Of a stretch of 44,943 nucleotides of DNA, positions 7,352-15,713 are shown one piece after another. Both the position numbers and the translations under genes were made by a program. The notes under the pieces were generated by a model. It was not told the origin of the DNA. It saw only the letters and a program-made list of their open reading frames with translations, and ran no database searches. How positions within the stretch are numbered: the stretch's first letter is position 1; every line of letters begins with the position of its first letter. This stretch comes from an uncultured Bacteroidales bacterium (GTDB lineage: Bacteria; Bacteroidota; Bacteroidia; Bacteroidales; Muribaculaceae), in NCBI GenBank assembly GCA_947573135.1, contig CANPDU010000027.1, positions 1-44,943 of the forward strand. The letters run 5' to 3'.

Positions 7352-7834
7352 CTATACCGGGTAAGTGGTATTCTCGTGGCTGAGATGGTGCAGTACTTCG
7401 TCGGTGAAATGCCGGGCGACTTTTCTGGCAGCCGGCAGATCGTTGAATGTGTAGTTGCCGCAGTCGCGTGGCGTTGCTCCCGGGATGTCTCCTTCGAAGC
7501 CGGCGATGAATTCAAACGTTGCGGTCAGTAACTCCGCTATGTCTGCAGGTTCGAGTTCGCCTTGCATCAGCAGATATGATCCGGTGCAGCAGCCCATTGG
7601 CCCCCAGTAGACGATTTTGTCGCCCCATTCGGGATCGTTGCGCAGGTAAGTGGCGGCGAGATGTTCGATGGTGTGAAGTGCCTCCGGGCTTACGGTCGGC
7701 TGGCGGTTCGGCTCGGTCAGACGGATATCGAATGTAGTGATTGTATCGCCCGACGGGGTATGGTCGCGGCGTGAGACGTAGACCCCTCGTTTCAGTCTGG
7801 TATGGTCTATTGTAAAGCTGGCAATCTTTTTCAT
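7352..7834 (-). CDS. luxS: S-ribosylhomocysteine lyase (autoinducer-2 synthase)
   Basis: This 160-residue metalloenzyme cleaves S-ribosylhomocysteine to homocysteine and DPD, the precursor of autoinducer-2, in the activated methyl cycle. The metal ligands H54 and H58 (HTIEH) and C124 (PRDCGNY) are present, as is the conserved GPMGCCTG at 78-85 with the catalytic cysteine. E57 is the usual general base. The gene lies upstream of tyrS on the same strand, but tyrS has its own promoter. Confidence 0.96.
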   Translation of the reverse strand: MKKIASFTIDHTRLKRGVYVSRRDHTPSGDTITTFDIRLTEPNRQPTVSPEALHTIEHLAATYLRNDPEWGDKIVYWGPMGCCTGSYLLMQGELEPADIAELLTATFEFIAGFEGDIPGATPRDCGNYTFNDLPAARKVARHFTDEVLHHLSHENTTYPV

Positions 7835-7864
7835 TTGTCATGTTTTTAACAATCTCTTAAAGTT

Positions 7865-7898
7865 ACGCCCGACAACGCGTTTAGGCGATGTCGGGCGT
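7865..7898 (-). terminator. Terminator-like hairpin after the OmpH gene
   Basis: ACGCCCGACA (7865-7874) pairs with TGTCGGGCGT (7889-7898). The minus-strand tail is only moderately T-rich. It would end the OmpH transcript before luxS. Confidence 0.55.
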
Positions 7899-7923
7899 CG
7901 TATGCTTTGCTGTCTGTTACCTT

Positions 7924-8523
7924 TTATTCGGCTTTGGGAGTATATCTGGCATTGAGGCCTTCGATGATTTCGCCTGTGATTTCAAGAGCCGGGTTGAAAT
8001 AGAGACCTGACGCGCGATAAAGTATGGCGTCATAGTTGCGTGTGGCGTTATAATCCTTGATAAAGTTCTGGATTGAGTCAGTGAGCTGACGGTTGAATTC
8101 AGCAATCTGTTTCTGAACTTTCTCCTGATGAGCGCGCAGAATGTTTGCGGCCTCGTTTTGCTTTTTGTTAAGATTGTTGACGTCGGCGTCAAATGATTCC
8201 TGGCTCAGATAGCCGTTGTTGTTGCGTTTCTGCTCAATCTGAGCGGCAAGGTTCTGCAGTTCGTTCTGCTTCTGGTTTTCCATGCGCTGGTAGTCGAGCA
8301 TGAGTTTGCGGCCTTGTTCGTCAAGTTCTTTCGACAGAGTATAGGTGGCCATAACAGAGTCGATGTCAACATATCTGATGCTGAGTGCCGGGGCTGGAGC
8401 GTCAGCGGTACTTGCTTGTGCGCCGTCGGCGACGTTCTCTTTGTTGTCTCCTTGGGCGCAGCTTATCATGCCGGCTGCAATCAGTACGATCAACGATTTG
8501 GCTGCAAATGATGTCTTCTTCAT
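7924..8523 (-). CDS. OmpH/Skp family periplasmic lipoprotein
   Basis: This 199-residue protein has a lipoprotein signal with lipobox GMISC near residue 22, so it is probably anchored in a membrane rather than free like Skp. An acidic and alanine-rich linker follows, then an OmpH domain: YVDIDSVMATYTL, a long charged coiled coil (about 70-150, rich in E, Q, K and N) and a hydrophobic end. Skp-like proteins hold unfolded outer-membrane proteins in the periplasm. The 52-residue membrane-protein gene starts 199 bases upstream and ends 41 bases before this gene, so the two are probably cotranscribed. Confidence 0.8.
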   Translation of the reverse strand: MKKTSFAAKSLIVLIAAGMISCAQGDNKENVADGAQASTADAPAPALSIRYVDIDSVMATYTLSKELDEQGRKLMLDYQRMENQKQNELQNLAAQIEQKRNNNGYLSQESFDADVNNLNKKQNEAANILRAHQEKVQKQIAEFNRQLTDSIQNFIKDYNATRNYDAILYRASGLYFNPALEITGEIIEGLNARYTPKAE

Positions 8524-8563
8524 TATTGAATGGTTTATTATACGGATTAATATTTATTATATT

Positions 8564-8722
8564 CTAGTCTTCGTGAGCGCATTTTATGCCTTTGCTGCGG
8601 AGCTGAGTTGACTGTCCTATATGACTTGACGGGAAACGGCCGCCTTTGACAAACAGGACTCTTACTCCCAGAAGCACGGCCGACAGGCCTATGATTGCTA
8701 TGCTTAGAAGGACTATTTTCAT
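8564..8722 (-). CDS. Small conserved membrane protein, 52 residues
   Basis: Reading the minus strand from the ATG at 8722 gives a 52-residue protein with one N-terminal membrane helix (VLLSIAIIGLSAVLLGVRVL), then FVKGGRFPSSHIG and a tail ending in GIKCAHED. The FVKGG.FPSSHI...LR..GI.C pattern is one I recognise from short Bacteroidetes proteins of unknown function; I cannot name the family. A -7 box TATATTTG (minus strand, plus 8746-8753) lies about 24 bases before the start. The gene is in the same direction as, and 40 bases before, the OmpH lipoprotein gene. It is too short for usual gene-length cut-offs. Confidence 0.7.
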   Translation of the reverse strand: MKIVLLSIAIIGLSAVLLGVRVLFVKGGRFPSSHIGQSTQLRSKGIKCAHED

Positions 8723-8745
8723 GCTGCTCGGTGTCTTTTGGAGTG

Positions 8746-8753
8746 CAAATATA
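8746..8753 (-). promoter_or_regulatory. -7 box upstream of the 52-residue gene
   Basis: TATATTTG on the minus strand, placed about 24 bases before the ATG at 8722. No clear TTG -33 partner is seen. Confidence 0.5.
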
Positions 8754-8898
8754 GGAAAGCTGGCGAAAATATTTGCAGATTAACAATTTTATTTTGTAAC
8801 TTAGAGGTCGATAAACGATGTTTTTAACGTTATTTGTCAAAACTAAATTTTTATTAAGCCGTTTTTCGGTGCATTAATTTCAATAATAACAATATACG

Positions 8899-10359
8899 AT
8901 GACAATCAAAGACCTCAAACCGGCTCTCGTTTTTGGAATCTTCAACGAGATTACTAAAGTGCCGCGTCCCTCGAAGAAGGAGGAAAAGATCCGTCAGTTT
9001 CTGCTTGATTTCGCTGCAAAGCATAATCTTGCCGTCAAAACTGACAAAATAGGCAACGTCGTTATCACCAAACCGGCTACTCCCGGTAAAGAAGACGCTC
9101 CGACTGTGATCATGCAGGCTCATATGGATATGGTATGCGAGTCTAACGACAAGAATTTTGATTTCGATAATTCTCCGATCACGACAGTTGTCGATGGCGA
9201 ATGGCTGCGTGCTGAAGGCACGACTCTGGGAGCAGACAACGGTATAGGTATGGCCGCTGCTCTTGCCGCTCTTGTCGACGAGTCGCTTGTCCACGGACCG
9301 CTTGAGGCTCTTTTCACGGTTGATGAAGAAACCGGTCTTACAGGAGCAAATAACCTTGGCGACGGTATGATAAGCGGTAAAATTCTGCTTAATCTTGACT
9401 CCGAGGACGATGCCGAGATATTCATAGGCTGTGCCGGTGGCGTTGATACTACGTGTACGTTTAGCTATCACCGATCGGTAGCGCCAACCGATTTTCATTA
9501 TTTCAAGTTTGATATATCCAACGGACTCGGCGGACATTCCGGCGGAGACATCCATCTCGGGCGTGCAAATGCCAATAAGCTTCTTGCCCGTTTCCTTTGG
9601 ACACTATCGTCTGATCATGATCTTTCATTAGCCGAAATCGACGGCGGAAATCTGCGCAATGCAATTCCGCGTGCCGCTCATGCTGTTTTCGGCGTTGACA
9701 AAATGAAGAAAGAGGATGTCAGGATTGCATTTAACCATTTTGTGGCTGATGTTGAAGCGGAATACAAAGGACTGGAGCCTACGATAAAACTCGAGCTTGA
9801 GAGTGTAGACCGTCCGGAATATTGTGTTGATTCTTCTACATCTTCAAAGCTTATCAAGTCGCTCTATTGTGCTCCTCACGGAGTGATTTCAATGAGCCGA
9901 GATCTTGAAGGCCTTGTGGAGACATCGACAAACCTTGCTTCCGTAAAGATGAAAGATGGCAATGAAATCGTCGTCACTACCAGTCAGCGTTCTTCGGTTG
10001 AGTCCCGTAAGTGGGATATAGCCAATCAGGTCGAGGCGTTGTTTACCCTTGCCGGAGCAACGGTTACCCATGGTGACGGTTATCCCGGATGGGCTCCTGA
10101 CATGAATTCTCAGGTAATGAAGATCGCTTCTGACGCTTATGAGGAACTCTACGGTATCCGCCCGGCAATCAAGGCCATTCACGCCGGCCTCGAATGCGGC
10201 CTGTTCCTTGAGAAATATCCTCATCTCGACATGGTTTCGTTCGGTCCGACTCTTCAGGGTGTCCACTCTCCGTCCGAGCGGATGTATATACCGGCTGTAG
10301 AGCGTTTCTGGGGCCAGCTGACACGCATACTCGAAAAGGTCGCCGACCTTAAAAAGTAA
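8899..10359 (+). CDS. pepD: Aminoacyl-histidine dipeptidase (M20 family)
   Basis: This 486-residue cytosolic metallopeptidase hydrolyses dipeptides, including X-His. The M20 di-metal ligands are present: H75 and D77 in QAHMDMVCE, D113 in GADNGIGMAA and E143/E144 in VDEETGLTGA. The lid-domain motif GGHSGGDIH is at 211-219. The C-terminal HAGLECGLF and the ending SFGPTLQGVHSPSERM are also typical. Length matches PepD. The gene ends at a strong terminator hairpin. Confidence 0.95.
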   Translation: MTIKDLKPALVFGIFNEITKVPRPSKKEEKIRQFLLDFAAKHNLAVKTDKIGNVVITKPATPGKEDAPTVIMQAHMDMVCESNDKNFDFDNSPITTVVDGEWLRAEGTTLGADNGIGMAAALAALVDESLVHGPLEALFTVDEETGLTGANNLGDGMISGKILLNLDSEDDAEIFIGCAGGVDTTCTFSYHRSVAPTDFHYFKFDISNGLGGHSGGDIHLGRANANKLLARFLWTLSSDHDLSLAEIDGGNLRNAIPRAAHAVFGVDKMKKEDVRIAFNHFVADVEAEYKGLEPTIKLELESVDRPEYCVDSSTSSKLIKSLYCAPHGVISMSRDLEGLVETSTNLASVKMKDGNEIVVTTSQRSSVESRKWDIANQVEALFTLAGATVTHGDGYPGWAPDMNSQVMKIASDAYEELYGIRPAIKAIHAGLECGLFLEKYPHLDMVSFGPTLQGVHSPSERMYIPAVERFWGQLTRILEKVADLKK

Positions 10360-10373
10360 TTTATAACATATAT

Positions 10374-10424
10374 TTCGGCCGCCCAACGCGAATTGTTTTT
10401 ACGTGTCAGGCGGCCGAAATTTTT
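10374..10424 (+). terminator. Rho-independent terminator after pepD
   Basis: TTTCGGCCGCC (about 10374-10384) pairs with GGCGGCCGAAA further on, closing a long loop of about 23 bases, followed by TTTTTT. It ends the pepD transcript just before the muramidase start at 10442. Confidence 0.7.
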
Positions 10425-10441
10425 TCCCTGTCGCGGTTCGG

Positions 10442-11251
10442 ATGAAATATAATACAGCATTTCATACATTTTTCTTAGCAAGTGCGTTTGTTTCGGCAGT
10501 ATTTTTTGCAGAGGCTTCAGTTCCGATGCAGGAAAAGTTTATGAAACCTGTGCCATATGCATCATGCAGTGGTAATGATTTTGATCTCTGGAATATATTC
10601 GGCGCCCGTCAGTCCGGCGACTATTTTGTCTTTAAAGGTGATACCATCCGTTTTGACTATATCAGCAAGAAAGGTCTGCGCACACTAACAGATCTTGATT
10701 ATAAATTGGTCGCATATAATCTTGGGGTCGAGGAAGCTGCGATAAAAGCAATCGTTGAGATCGAAACAGGGCGCACCCATCGCGGATTTAATGCCGACGG
10801 TTCTCCGATTGTAAACTTTGATATTGATGTTTTCAGAACTATGGCCGCTCGCCGGAAGATCGATATCTCAGACTTCGAATGCTCTCATCCCCTTGTGTTT
10901 TCTGATGATGATGCTTCACAGAAAGTCCATCATTTGCGTTTACGTCAGGCTATGGCCATCGATTCCATAGCTGCAATTCAGGGAACGTTTTGGGGAATGT
11001 TCCAAATCGGAGGTTTCAACTGGAAGATATGCGGAGCGTCCTCGCCTCGTGATTTTGCCTACCGGATGAGCCGGACAGAGCGCGACCAGCTTGATCTTTT
11101 TGCCGAGTTTATTCGCCAAAGCGGTCTGTTGTCTTATCTGCAGGAAAAAAATTGGGCGGCTTTTGCCCGTGGTTACAACGGACCTTCATATGACAAGCAG
11201 AATTATCATGGTCGCATGGCCGCTGCTTACCGGAAATATTCTGTTAAGTGA
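10442..11251 (+). CDS. Secreted N-acetylmuramidase-domain protein
   Basis: This 269-residue protein has a signal peptide (helix FFLASAFVSAVFFAEA) and a domain resembling the N-acetylmuramidase family known from phage endolysins (PF11860). Diagnostic stretches are AAIKAIVEIETG with the likely catalytic glutamate, GTFWGMFQIGGFNWKICG, QLDLFAEFIRQSGLL and the end WAAFARGYNGPSY...YHGRMAAAYRKY. It should cut peptidoglycan glycan strands. The start at 10442 begins right at the signal peptide and after the pepD terminator. No phage genes lie nearby, so this looks like a cell-wall enzyme of the host or a domesticated phage gene. No promoter is recognised between the terminator and the start. Confidence 0.8.
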   Translation: MKYNTAFHTFFLASAFVSAVFFAEASVPMQEKFMKPVPYASCSGNDFDLWNIFGARQSGDYFVFKGDTIRFDYISKKGLRTLTDLDYKLVAYNLGVEEAAIKAIVEIETGRTHRGFNADGSPIVNFDIDVFRTMAARRKIDISDFECSHPLVFSDDDASQKVHHLRLRQAMAIDSIAAIQGTFWGMFQIGGFNWKICGASSPRDFAYRMSRTERDQLDLFAEFIRQSGLLSYLQEKNWAAFARGYNGPSYDKQNYHGRMAAAYRKYSVK

Positions 11252-11260
11252 TGTTAAAAT

Positions 11261-11268
11261 GGGGGGGG
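11261..11268. repeat. Run of eight G after the muramidase gene
   Basis: Eight consecutive G, in the context TTAAAATGGGGGGGGTAA, ten bases after a stop codon. A very similar context (TTAACATTGGGGGGGGTAA, minus strand) occurs at 36128-36146 inside a promoter. Confidence 0.7.
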
Positions 11269-11346
11269 TAAACATCTATTATTAAAAAAGTTTTAAATTG
11301 GTAGAAAAATAATTCACATATATTTCCTCAGTTTGTAAAATGTGCG

Positions 11347-11354
11347 TACATTTG
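11347..11354 (+). promoter_or_regulatory. -7 box of the small repeated RNA unit, copy A
   Basis: TACATTTG fits TAnnTTTG exactly and is identical in copy B. A -33 TTG at standard distance is not seen. Confidence 0.6.
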
Positions 11355-11360
11355 TACGTG

Positions 11361-11430
11361 TGTTTTTCATAGTATTAGATTAAGATAAAGGTTTAAGGAG
11401 AAAGAGTTGTCGTGAGACAACTCTTTTTTT
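11361..11430 (+). ncRNA. Candidate small RNA or leader unit, copy A
   Basis: From the -7 box at 11347-11354, a 70-base segment runs through the leader TTTTTCATAGTATTAGATTA and AAGGTTTAAGG to an intrinsic terminator: an 11-bp stem (11401-11411 with 11416-11426), a GTGA tetraloop and a T run to 11430. Copy B at 19663-19730 on the other strand differs only by one substitution (near the -7 box) and one missing base across more than 75 bases. No open reading frame is present. It lies on the same strand as the GH92 gene, 35 bases before it. It may be a small RNA or an attenuated leader; I have an impression that such units recur in Bacteroidales but cannot name the family. Confidence 0.6.
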
Positions 11431-11437
11431 ATTTTTG
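11407..11437 (+). promoter_or_regulatory. GH92 promoter overlapping the copy A terminator
   Basis: TTG at 11407-11409 lies in the 5' arm of the terminator hairpin, and TATTTTTG at 11430-11437 begins on the last T of its T run. The spacing is exactly 20 bases. Transcription would start near 11444, about 20 bases before the GH92 ATG. The second copy of the unit lacks this -7 box. Confidence 0.6.
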
Positions 11438-11464
11438 TAGCTCTTAATAATTATAAACTGATCC

Positions 11465-13642
11465 ATGATGAAAATACAAGTTTTGTCACTGATAGCGGCA
11501 TTATTAGTCGCTACTGGTTCAGGTTGCACTGATAAAAAAGAGGTGAATGATTATGCATCGTTTGTCAATCCTTTGATAGGCAGTGGCGGCCACGGCCATG
11601 TTTTTGTGGGGGCATCTGTTCCTCACGGCATGATTCAGCTGGGACCTAATAATAATTCAATTGGCTGGGAATGGTGTTCGGGGTATCATGCCTCTGACAG
11701 TACTATCATTGGTTTCGCGCATACACATCTTAGCGGAACCGGAATAGCAGACTTGGGCGACATTATATTTATGCCTGTAACTGGAGTGTCTGTCGGAGAC
11801 GGATATCTGGCTGACGAAGAATATGTGTCTGCGTTTTCAAAATCGTCTGAATGTGCTGTGCCCGGCTATTATAGCGTAATTCTTGAACGGACGGGTATAA
11901 AAGCGGAACTGACAGCTACCGATAGGGTTGGATATCACCGGTATACATATCCCGGCGCAATAGGTGCAAAACTTGTAATAGATCTGGAAAATGGGGCGAA
12001 ATCTATTAATAGCCGTAAAGGTGTGACCGGTAGCGATATAGAGGTGATTGACAGTGTGACCATAAGAGGTTATCGTAACTCCGACGAGTGGGCTAGTGAT
12101 CATAAAGTATTTTTCTGCACAACGTTTTCTCATCCGATACTCTCTTGTGATATATTCCATGACGGAGACGCTTCAAAAGCATTGCTTGATTTCGGTAAGA
12201 TAGACGGCCCTCTTGAAGTTCGTACCGGAATATCATATACCTCACAGGGGGGAGCCGAAACCAATCTGAAAGCCGAAGGTCTTATGAATGATTTTGACTC
12301 GGTGCGTGCCGCCTCATATTCTCGTTGGAATGATGCATTGTCGGTGATTGATTTTGAGGCTCCTGATGAGACGAAACATATATTTTACACCGCATTATAT
12401 CACACCATGATAGCTCCGTCGCTGTTTGCGGATGCCGACCTGTCATATCGTGGAGCCGACGGGAATATTTATAAGGCCGGCGATTTTACCCCGTATACGG
12501 TTTTTTCACTGTGGGATACATATCGTGCAGTGCATCCCCTCTACACCTTAATTGATCCGCACGTATCAGACTACGTTAATAGTCTCATAGATATCTCTGC
12601 GCGTCAGAAGGCTTTGCCGGTGTGGCATCTTGTAGGTAATGAGACCAATTGTATGGTCGGGCTGCATTCGGTGCCCGTTATAGTAGATGCATGTCTGAAA
12701 AATATTCCGGAAATAGATATCGAAGCCGCTTATCGCGAAGTTGCCCGTATCGACAGTATGCCGTCTGCAGGTCTCGATTATGTGCGCAGCATAGGTTACA
12801 TTCCTGCCGACAAAGTGCCGTGGTCTGTCGCCCGCGGGCTCGAATACTGCATCGATTATTATTCTGCCGCCCGAATGGCTGAGGCATTAGACCGTGCTGA
12901 CGATTATGAAAGATATATAGCGCATGCCGGTGATTATCGTCACTATTTTGACAGTATCACAGGTTTTATGCGCGGGAAAATGTCGGATGGCACCCGTAGG
13001 ATTGATTTTGATCCGTCCTATAGTCTTCATATGGAAGACGATTATGTCGAAGGCAATGCGTGGCAGTACACATGGCTCGTGCCTCATGATCCGGAAGGAC
13101 TGATAAGCCTGATGGGCGGCCAGGAGCGGTTTGAGAGCAAGCTTGACAGCCTGTTTACCGTGAGTTCGGAACTTAACGAAGGAGCGTCTGCCGATATAAC
13201 CGGCATGATAGGCCAGTATGCCCACGGCAACGAACCGGGCCACCACATCATATACCTCTACAGCTATATCGGCCGAAACGACAAGATGGCCGACCGCCTG
13301 CGTCAGGTCTATGACTCGTTCTATACCATAGGAGCTGACGGACTTATCGGTAATGAAGATTGCGGACAGATGTCGGCATGGTATATATTCTCTACATTAG
13401 GATTCTATCCGGTAAACCCTGTTGACGGCACGTTTGTGCTTGGTTCGCCGCTGGCTGAACGTGCTACACTGCGGCTGATCAATGGAAAAGAATTTACAGT
13501 TGTTGCACATAATAATTCAGAGAGTAACCGGTATATTGGAGCAGTGACGCTGAATGGTAAACCATATAACAACTCTGTGATCCACTATGATGATATCATG
13601 GCCGGCGGTACACTTGAATTAGAAATGACTGCTAAAAAGTAA
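11465..13642 (+). CDS. GH92 family alpha-mannosidase-like lipoprotein
   Basis: This 725-residue protein starts with a lipoprotein signal (lipobox near TGSGC, about residue 20) and matches glycoside hydrolase family 92, calcium-dependent exo-alpha-mannosidases common in gut Bacteroidales. Family landmarks are VNPLIGSGGHGHVFVGASVP, FAHTHLSGTG, SLWDTYRAVHPLYTL, EDDYVEGNAWQYTWLVPHD, HGNEPGHHIIYLY (E590) and GNEDCGQMSAWYIFS. The likely location is the outer-membrane face or periplasm, acting on host N-glycans, yeast mannan or similar. No SusC/SusD pair is beside it. It ends tail to tail with the TonB receptor gene, overlapping by 11 bases. Two ATGs (11465, 11468) are possible starts. Confidence 0.92.
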   Translation: MMKIQVLSLIAALLVATGSGCTDKKEVNDYASFVNPLIGSGGHGHVFVGASVPHGMIQLGPNNNSIGWEWCSGYHASDSTIIGFAHTHLSGTGIADLGDIIFMPVTGVSVGDGYLADEEYVSAFSKSSECAVPGYYSVILERTGIKAELTATDRVGYHRYTYPGAIGAKLVIDLENGAKSINSRKGVTGSDIEVIDSVTIRGYRNSDEWASDHKVFFCTTFSHPILSCDIFHDGDASKALLDFGKIDGPLEVRTGISYTSQGGAETNLKAEGLMNDFDSVRAASYSRWNDALSVIDFEAPDETKHIFYTALYHTMIAPSLFADADLSYRGADGNIYKAGDFTPYTVFSLWDTYRAVHPLYTLIDPHVSDYVNSLIDISARQKALPVWHLVGNETNCMVGLHSVPVIVDACLKNIPEIDIEAAYREVARIDSMPSAGLDYVRSIGYIPADKVPWSVARGLEYCIDYYSAARMAEALDRADDYERYIAHAGDYRHYFDSITGFMRGKMSDGTRRIDFDPSYSLHMEDDYVEGNAWQYTWLVPHDPEGLISLMGGQERFESKLDSLFTVSSELNEGASADITGMIGQYAHGNEPGHHIIYLYSYIGRNDKMADRLRQVYDSFYTIGADGLIGNEDCGQMSAWYIFSTLGFYPVNPVDGTFVLGSPLAERATLRLINGKEFTVVAHNNSESNRYIGAVTLNGKPYNNSVIHYDDIMAGGTLELEMTAKK

Positions 13643-15650
13643 AGGTTACGAAACCGCGCAAAGCAAAGGGTGTGCCGGGAGTAAAGCATATGTCGGTGAC
13701 CGGCTCTTTGTCGCCCGGTATCAGTGTTTCTGTAGCGAATTGAGCTTCGCGCCATTTCGTATTGAACAGATTTTCTATTATTGCGCCGACGGTGACTTTT
13801 CCTAATGTATACGATGCATTCAGATCGGTGATGCAGTAGCCTTTGGCCGTAAGCGAATAATCTTCGTTGGCCGGACGGTTGCTGATCCAACGTGTATGTA
13901 TTCCGGCTGATACATGCTTGTTTCGGTAACTTATACCACCTAAGAATGTATTAACCGGAGCGAGCGGTATATAATTTTCGCCCTTAGCTTCCTCTGTCAT
14001 TCGGGCGTTGCTGTAAGTATAGTCTGCCTGAAGATAAAAGTTTTTAAGAAATTCCCATCTGAGACCGAAATCAGCTCCGAGGCGTCTGCTTTTGCCAGAA
14101 GGCTCTACGATGGCCTCGTCACCGACATAGACAAATTCTTGATTCATGTGCAGATACCACAGCGCTGCATTGATTACAAGATTTTCACGCACTTTCCAGT
14201 GTACTCCCAGATCGGCGCCCAAAGCCTGCGGTAATACATTTTTACCGTTTTTGACCACAACAACACGCGCGTCATTACTGTGAAAACCGCGGCCGCCTTT
14301 CACGTACAGTTGTAGATTTTTGGTCGGATTGTAAGTAATGTTGAGTTTTGGGCTGACAAATGACTGCGCAGTTCCATTGTCTGTGTATGTTTCTGCGGTT
14401 TTGTCGGCATAGCTGAAATGGAACCAGTCGATTCTGACCGACGGATTGATCATCACCGGTCCGAGGTTGATCTCAATGCCTGCGAATGCAAACATGTTGC
14501 TCTCGTCGACGTCGCCTAAACTGTATGTCCCGAGCTGCTGACGTTTCTGCGCGTGATAGAGCGCGATATCGCTTACATGATCATAGCGGAAGCCAGCTCC
14601 TGCAGACCATTTCCATGTCTCCGAACCGACATGGAAGTGATTATTGTAATCGGTATGTCCGCCTGCGACAATTCGTTTTTCTTTTTGGTTGATTTCGTCC
14701 CAATGTTCCGGATCCTTAAGTTGAAATGTAAAATCAGAAAACAGATCGAAGGTATAATAAGATATATAAAAATCAGAGTTCACTGTAGCTCCTTCGGGAA
14801 GATAGAGTTTATGGAGAAACTGCAGGTTTGTGCGGGATGTAGACCCTCCCTCACTGGCATCAAGAGATCCGAACCATCCGATCATGCCGTTGTCGACCGC
14901 TCGCTCGGGGACCTGACCGGATGCGTTCCACGAGCTGTTGAAGTGTGAAGCTATTATGTTGAAACGTGAATTCTCGCTCCACCTGGTATATTTTGTCATG
15001 GCATTGAGCCGCTTGAAGTGCTGCGGACTGTCGAAAAATCCGTTGTCGCTCAGAAATGCCCCGGCAAAATAGAGGCTTTCATTCTCGCGGTTGATCAGCG
15101 ACATTGATGTGCGATAACGCTGATAATCGTGCATGCCTATTTCGGCTGATACCTGATTTGGCATACGGTCGCGCGTTTTAAACGCTACATAGCCCGCCGT
15201 GGCGAGGTTTCCTTTGGTCATGTCATACATTCCTTTGTCGAAATCGATACTTTCTATCACTTCCGGCTGGAGAAAATGCAGATCTGCATAACCCTGACCG
15301 TGAGCATGACTGACCATGTTGACCGGCATCCCGTCGACCGAGATGTTTATGTCTGTGCCGTGGTCCAGATCAAATCCGCGAAGAAACATTTGTTCGGCCT
15401 TTCCGCCGCCGGCATGCTGCGCGATAAACAGACCGGGTACGCTCCGCAGAATTTCTTGTGATGATTTTACCGGGTTGACAGCGAGATCAACTTTTGAGAT
15501 TTCGCTGAGATGGTTCACGCGGCGAACTACATTTATATCACGCAGGCGTATTGGTTCCACGCTCAGCGAATCCGGATCGTTAGGATTGTGAGCCATAGAC
15601 TGGATGCTAATGCATGCGGCTGCGATGATTACGTTCGTCTTTAGTCTCAT
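13632..15650 (-). CDS. TonB-dependent outer-membrane receptor
   Basis: This 672-residue protein has a signal peptide, a plug domain (about 45-160, with SSQEILRSVPGLFIAQHAGG and MFLRGFDLDHGTDINISVDG) and a 22-strand beta-barrel ending in FVTFTF, the terminal aromatic expected of an outer-membrane barrel. It lacks the N-terminal carboxypeptidase-like domain of SusC proteins, and there is no SusD nearby, so a small ligand such as a metal chelate or cofactor is more likely than a glycan. The start at 15650 begins the signal peptide; the longer frame upstream adds residues that do not look like a signal. It converges on and overlaps the GH92 gene by 11 bases. Confidence 0.9.
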   Translation of the reverse strand: MRLKTNVIIAAACISIQSMAHNPNDPDSLSVEPIRLRDINVVRRVNHLSEISKVDLAVNPVKSSQEILRSVPGLFIAQHAGGGKAEQMFLRGFDLDHGTDINISVDGMPVNMVSHAHGQGYADLHFLQPEVIESIDFDKGMYDMTKGNLATAGYVAFKTRDRMPNQVSAEIGMHDYQRYRTSMSLINRENESLYFAGAFLSDNGFFDSPQHFKRLNAMTKYTRWSENSRFNIIASHFNSSWNASGQVPERAVDNGMIGWFGSLDASEGGSTSRTNLQFLHKLYLPEGATVNSDFYISYYTFDLFSDFTFQLKDPEHWDEINQKEKRIVAGGHTDYNNHFHVGSETWKWSAGAGFRYDHVSDIALYHAQKRQQLGTYSLGDVDESNMFAFAGIEINLGPVMINPSVRIDWFHFSYADKTAETYTDNGTAQSFVSPKLNITYNPTKNLQLYVKGGRGFHSNDARVVVVKNGKNVLPQALGADLGVHWKVRENLVINAALWYLHMNQEFVYVGDEAIVEPSGKSRRLGADFGLRWEFLKNFYLQADYTYSNARMTEEAKGENYIPLAPVNTFLGGISYRNKHVSAGIHTRWISNRPANEDYSLTAKGYCITDLNASYTLGKVTVGAIIENLFNTKWREAQFATETLIPGDKEPVTDICFTPGTPFALRGFVTFTF

Positions 15651-15713
15651 GAAAAATGTTTGTGAATGAATGTCAAAAGATGAATAAAGCGATTTTACCA
15701 TTTTTAAACAAAA

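Noticed and set aside
13632-15650. GH92 plus TonB receptor as a polysaccharide utilisation locus
   Set aside because: No SusD, no SusC-type N-terminal domain, no regulator, and the genes are convergent; co-function is unsupported.
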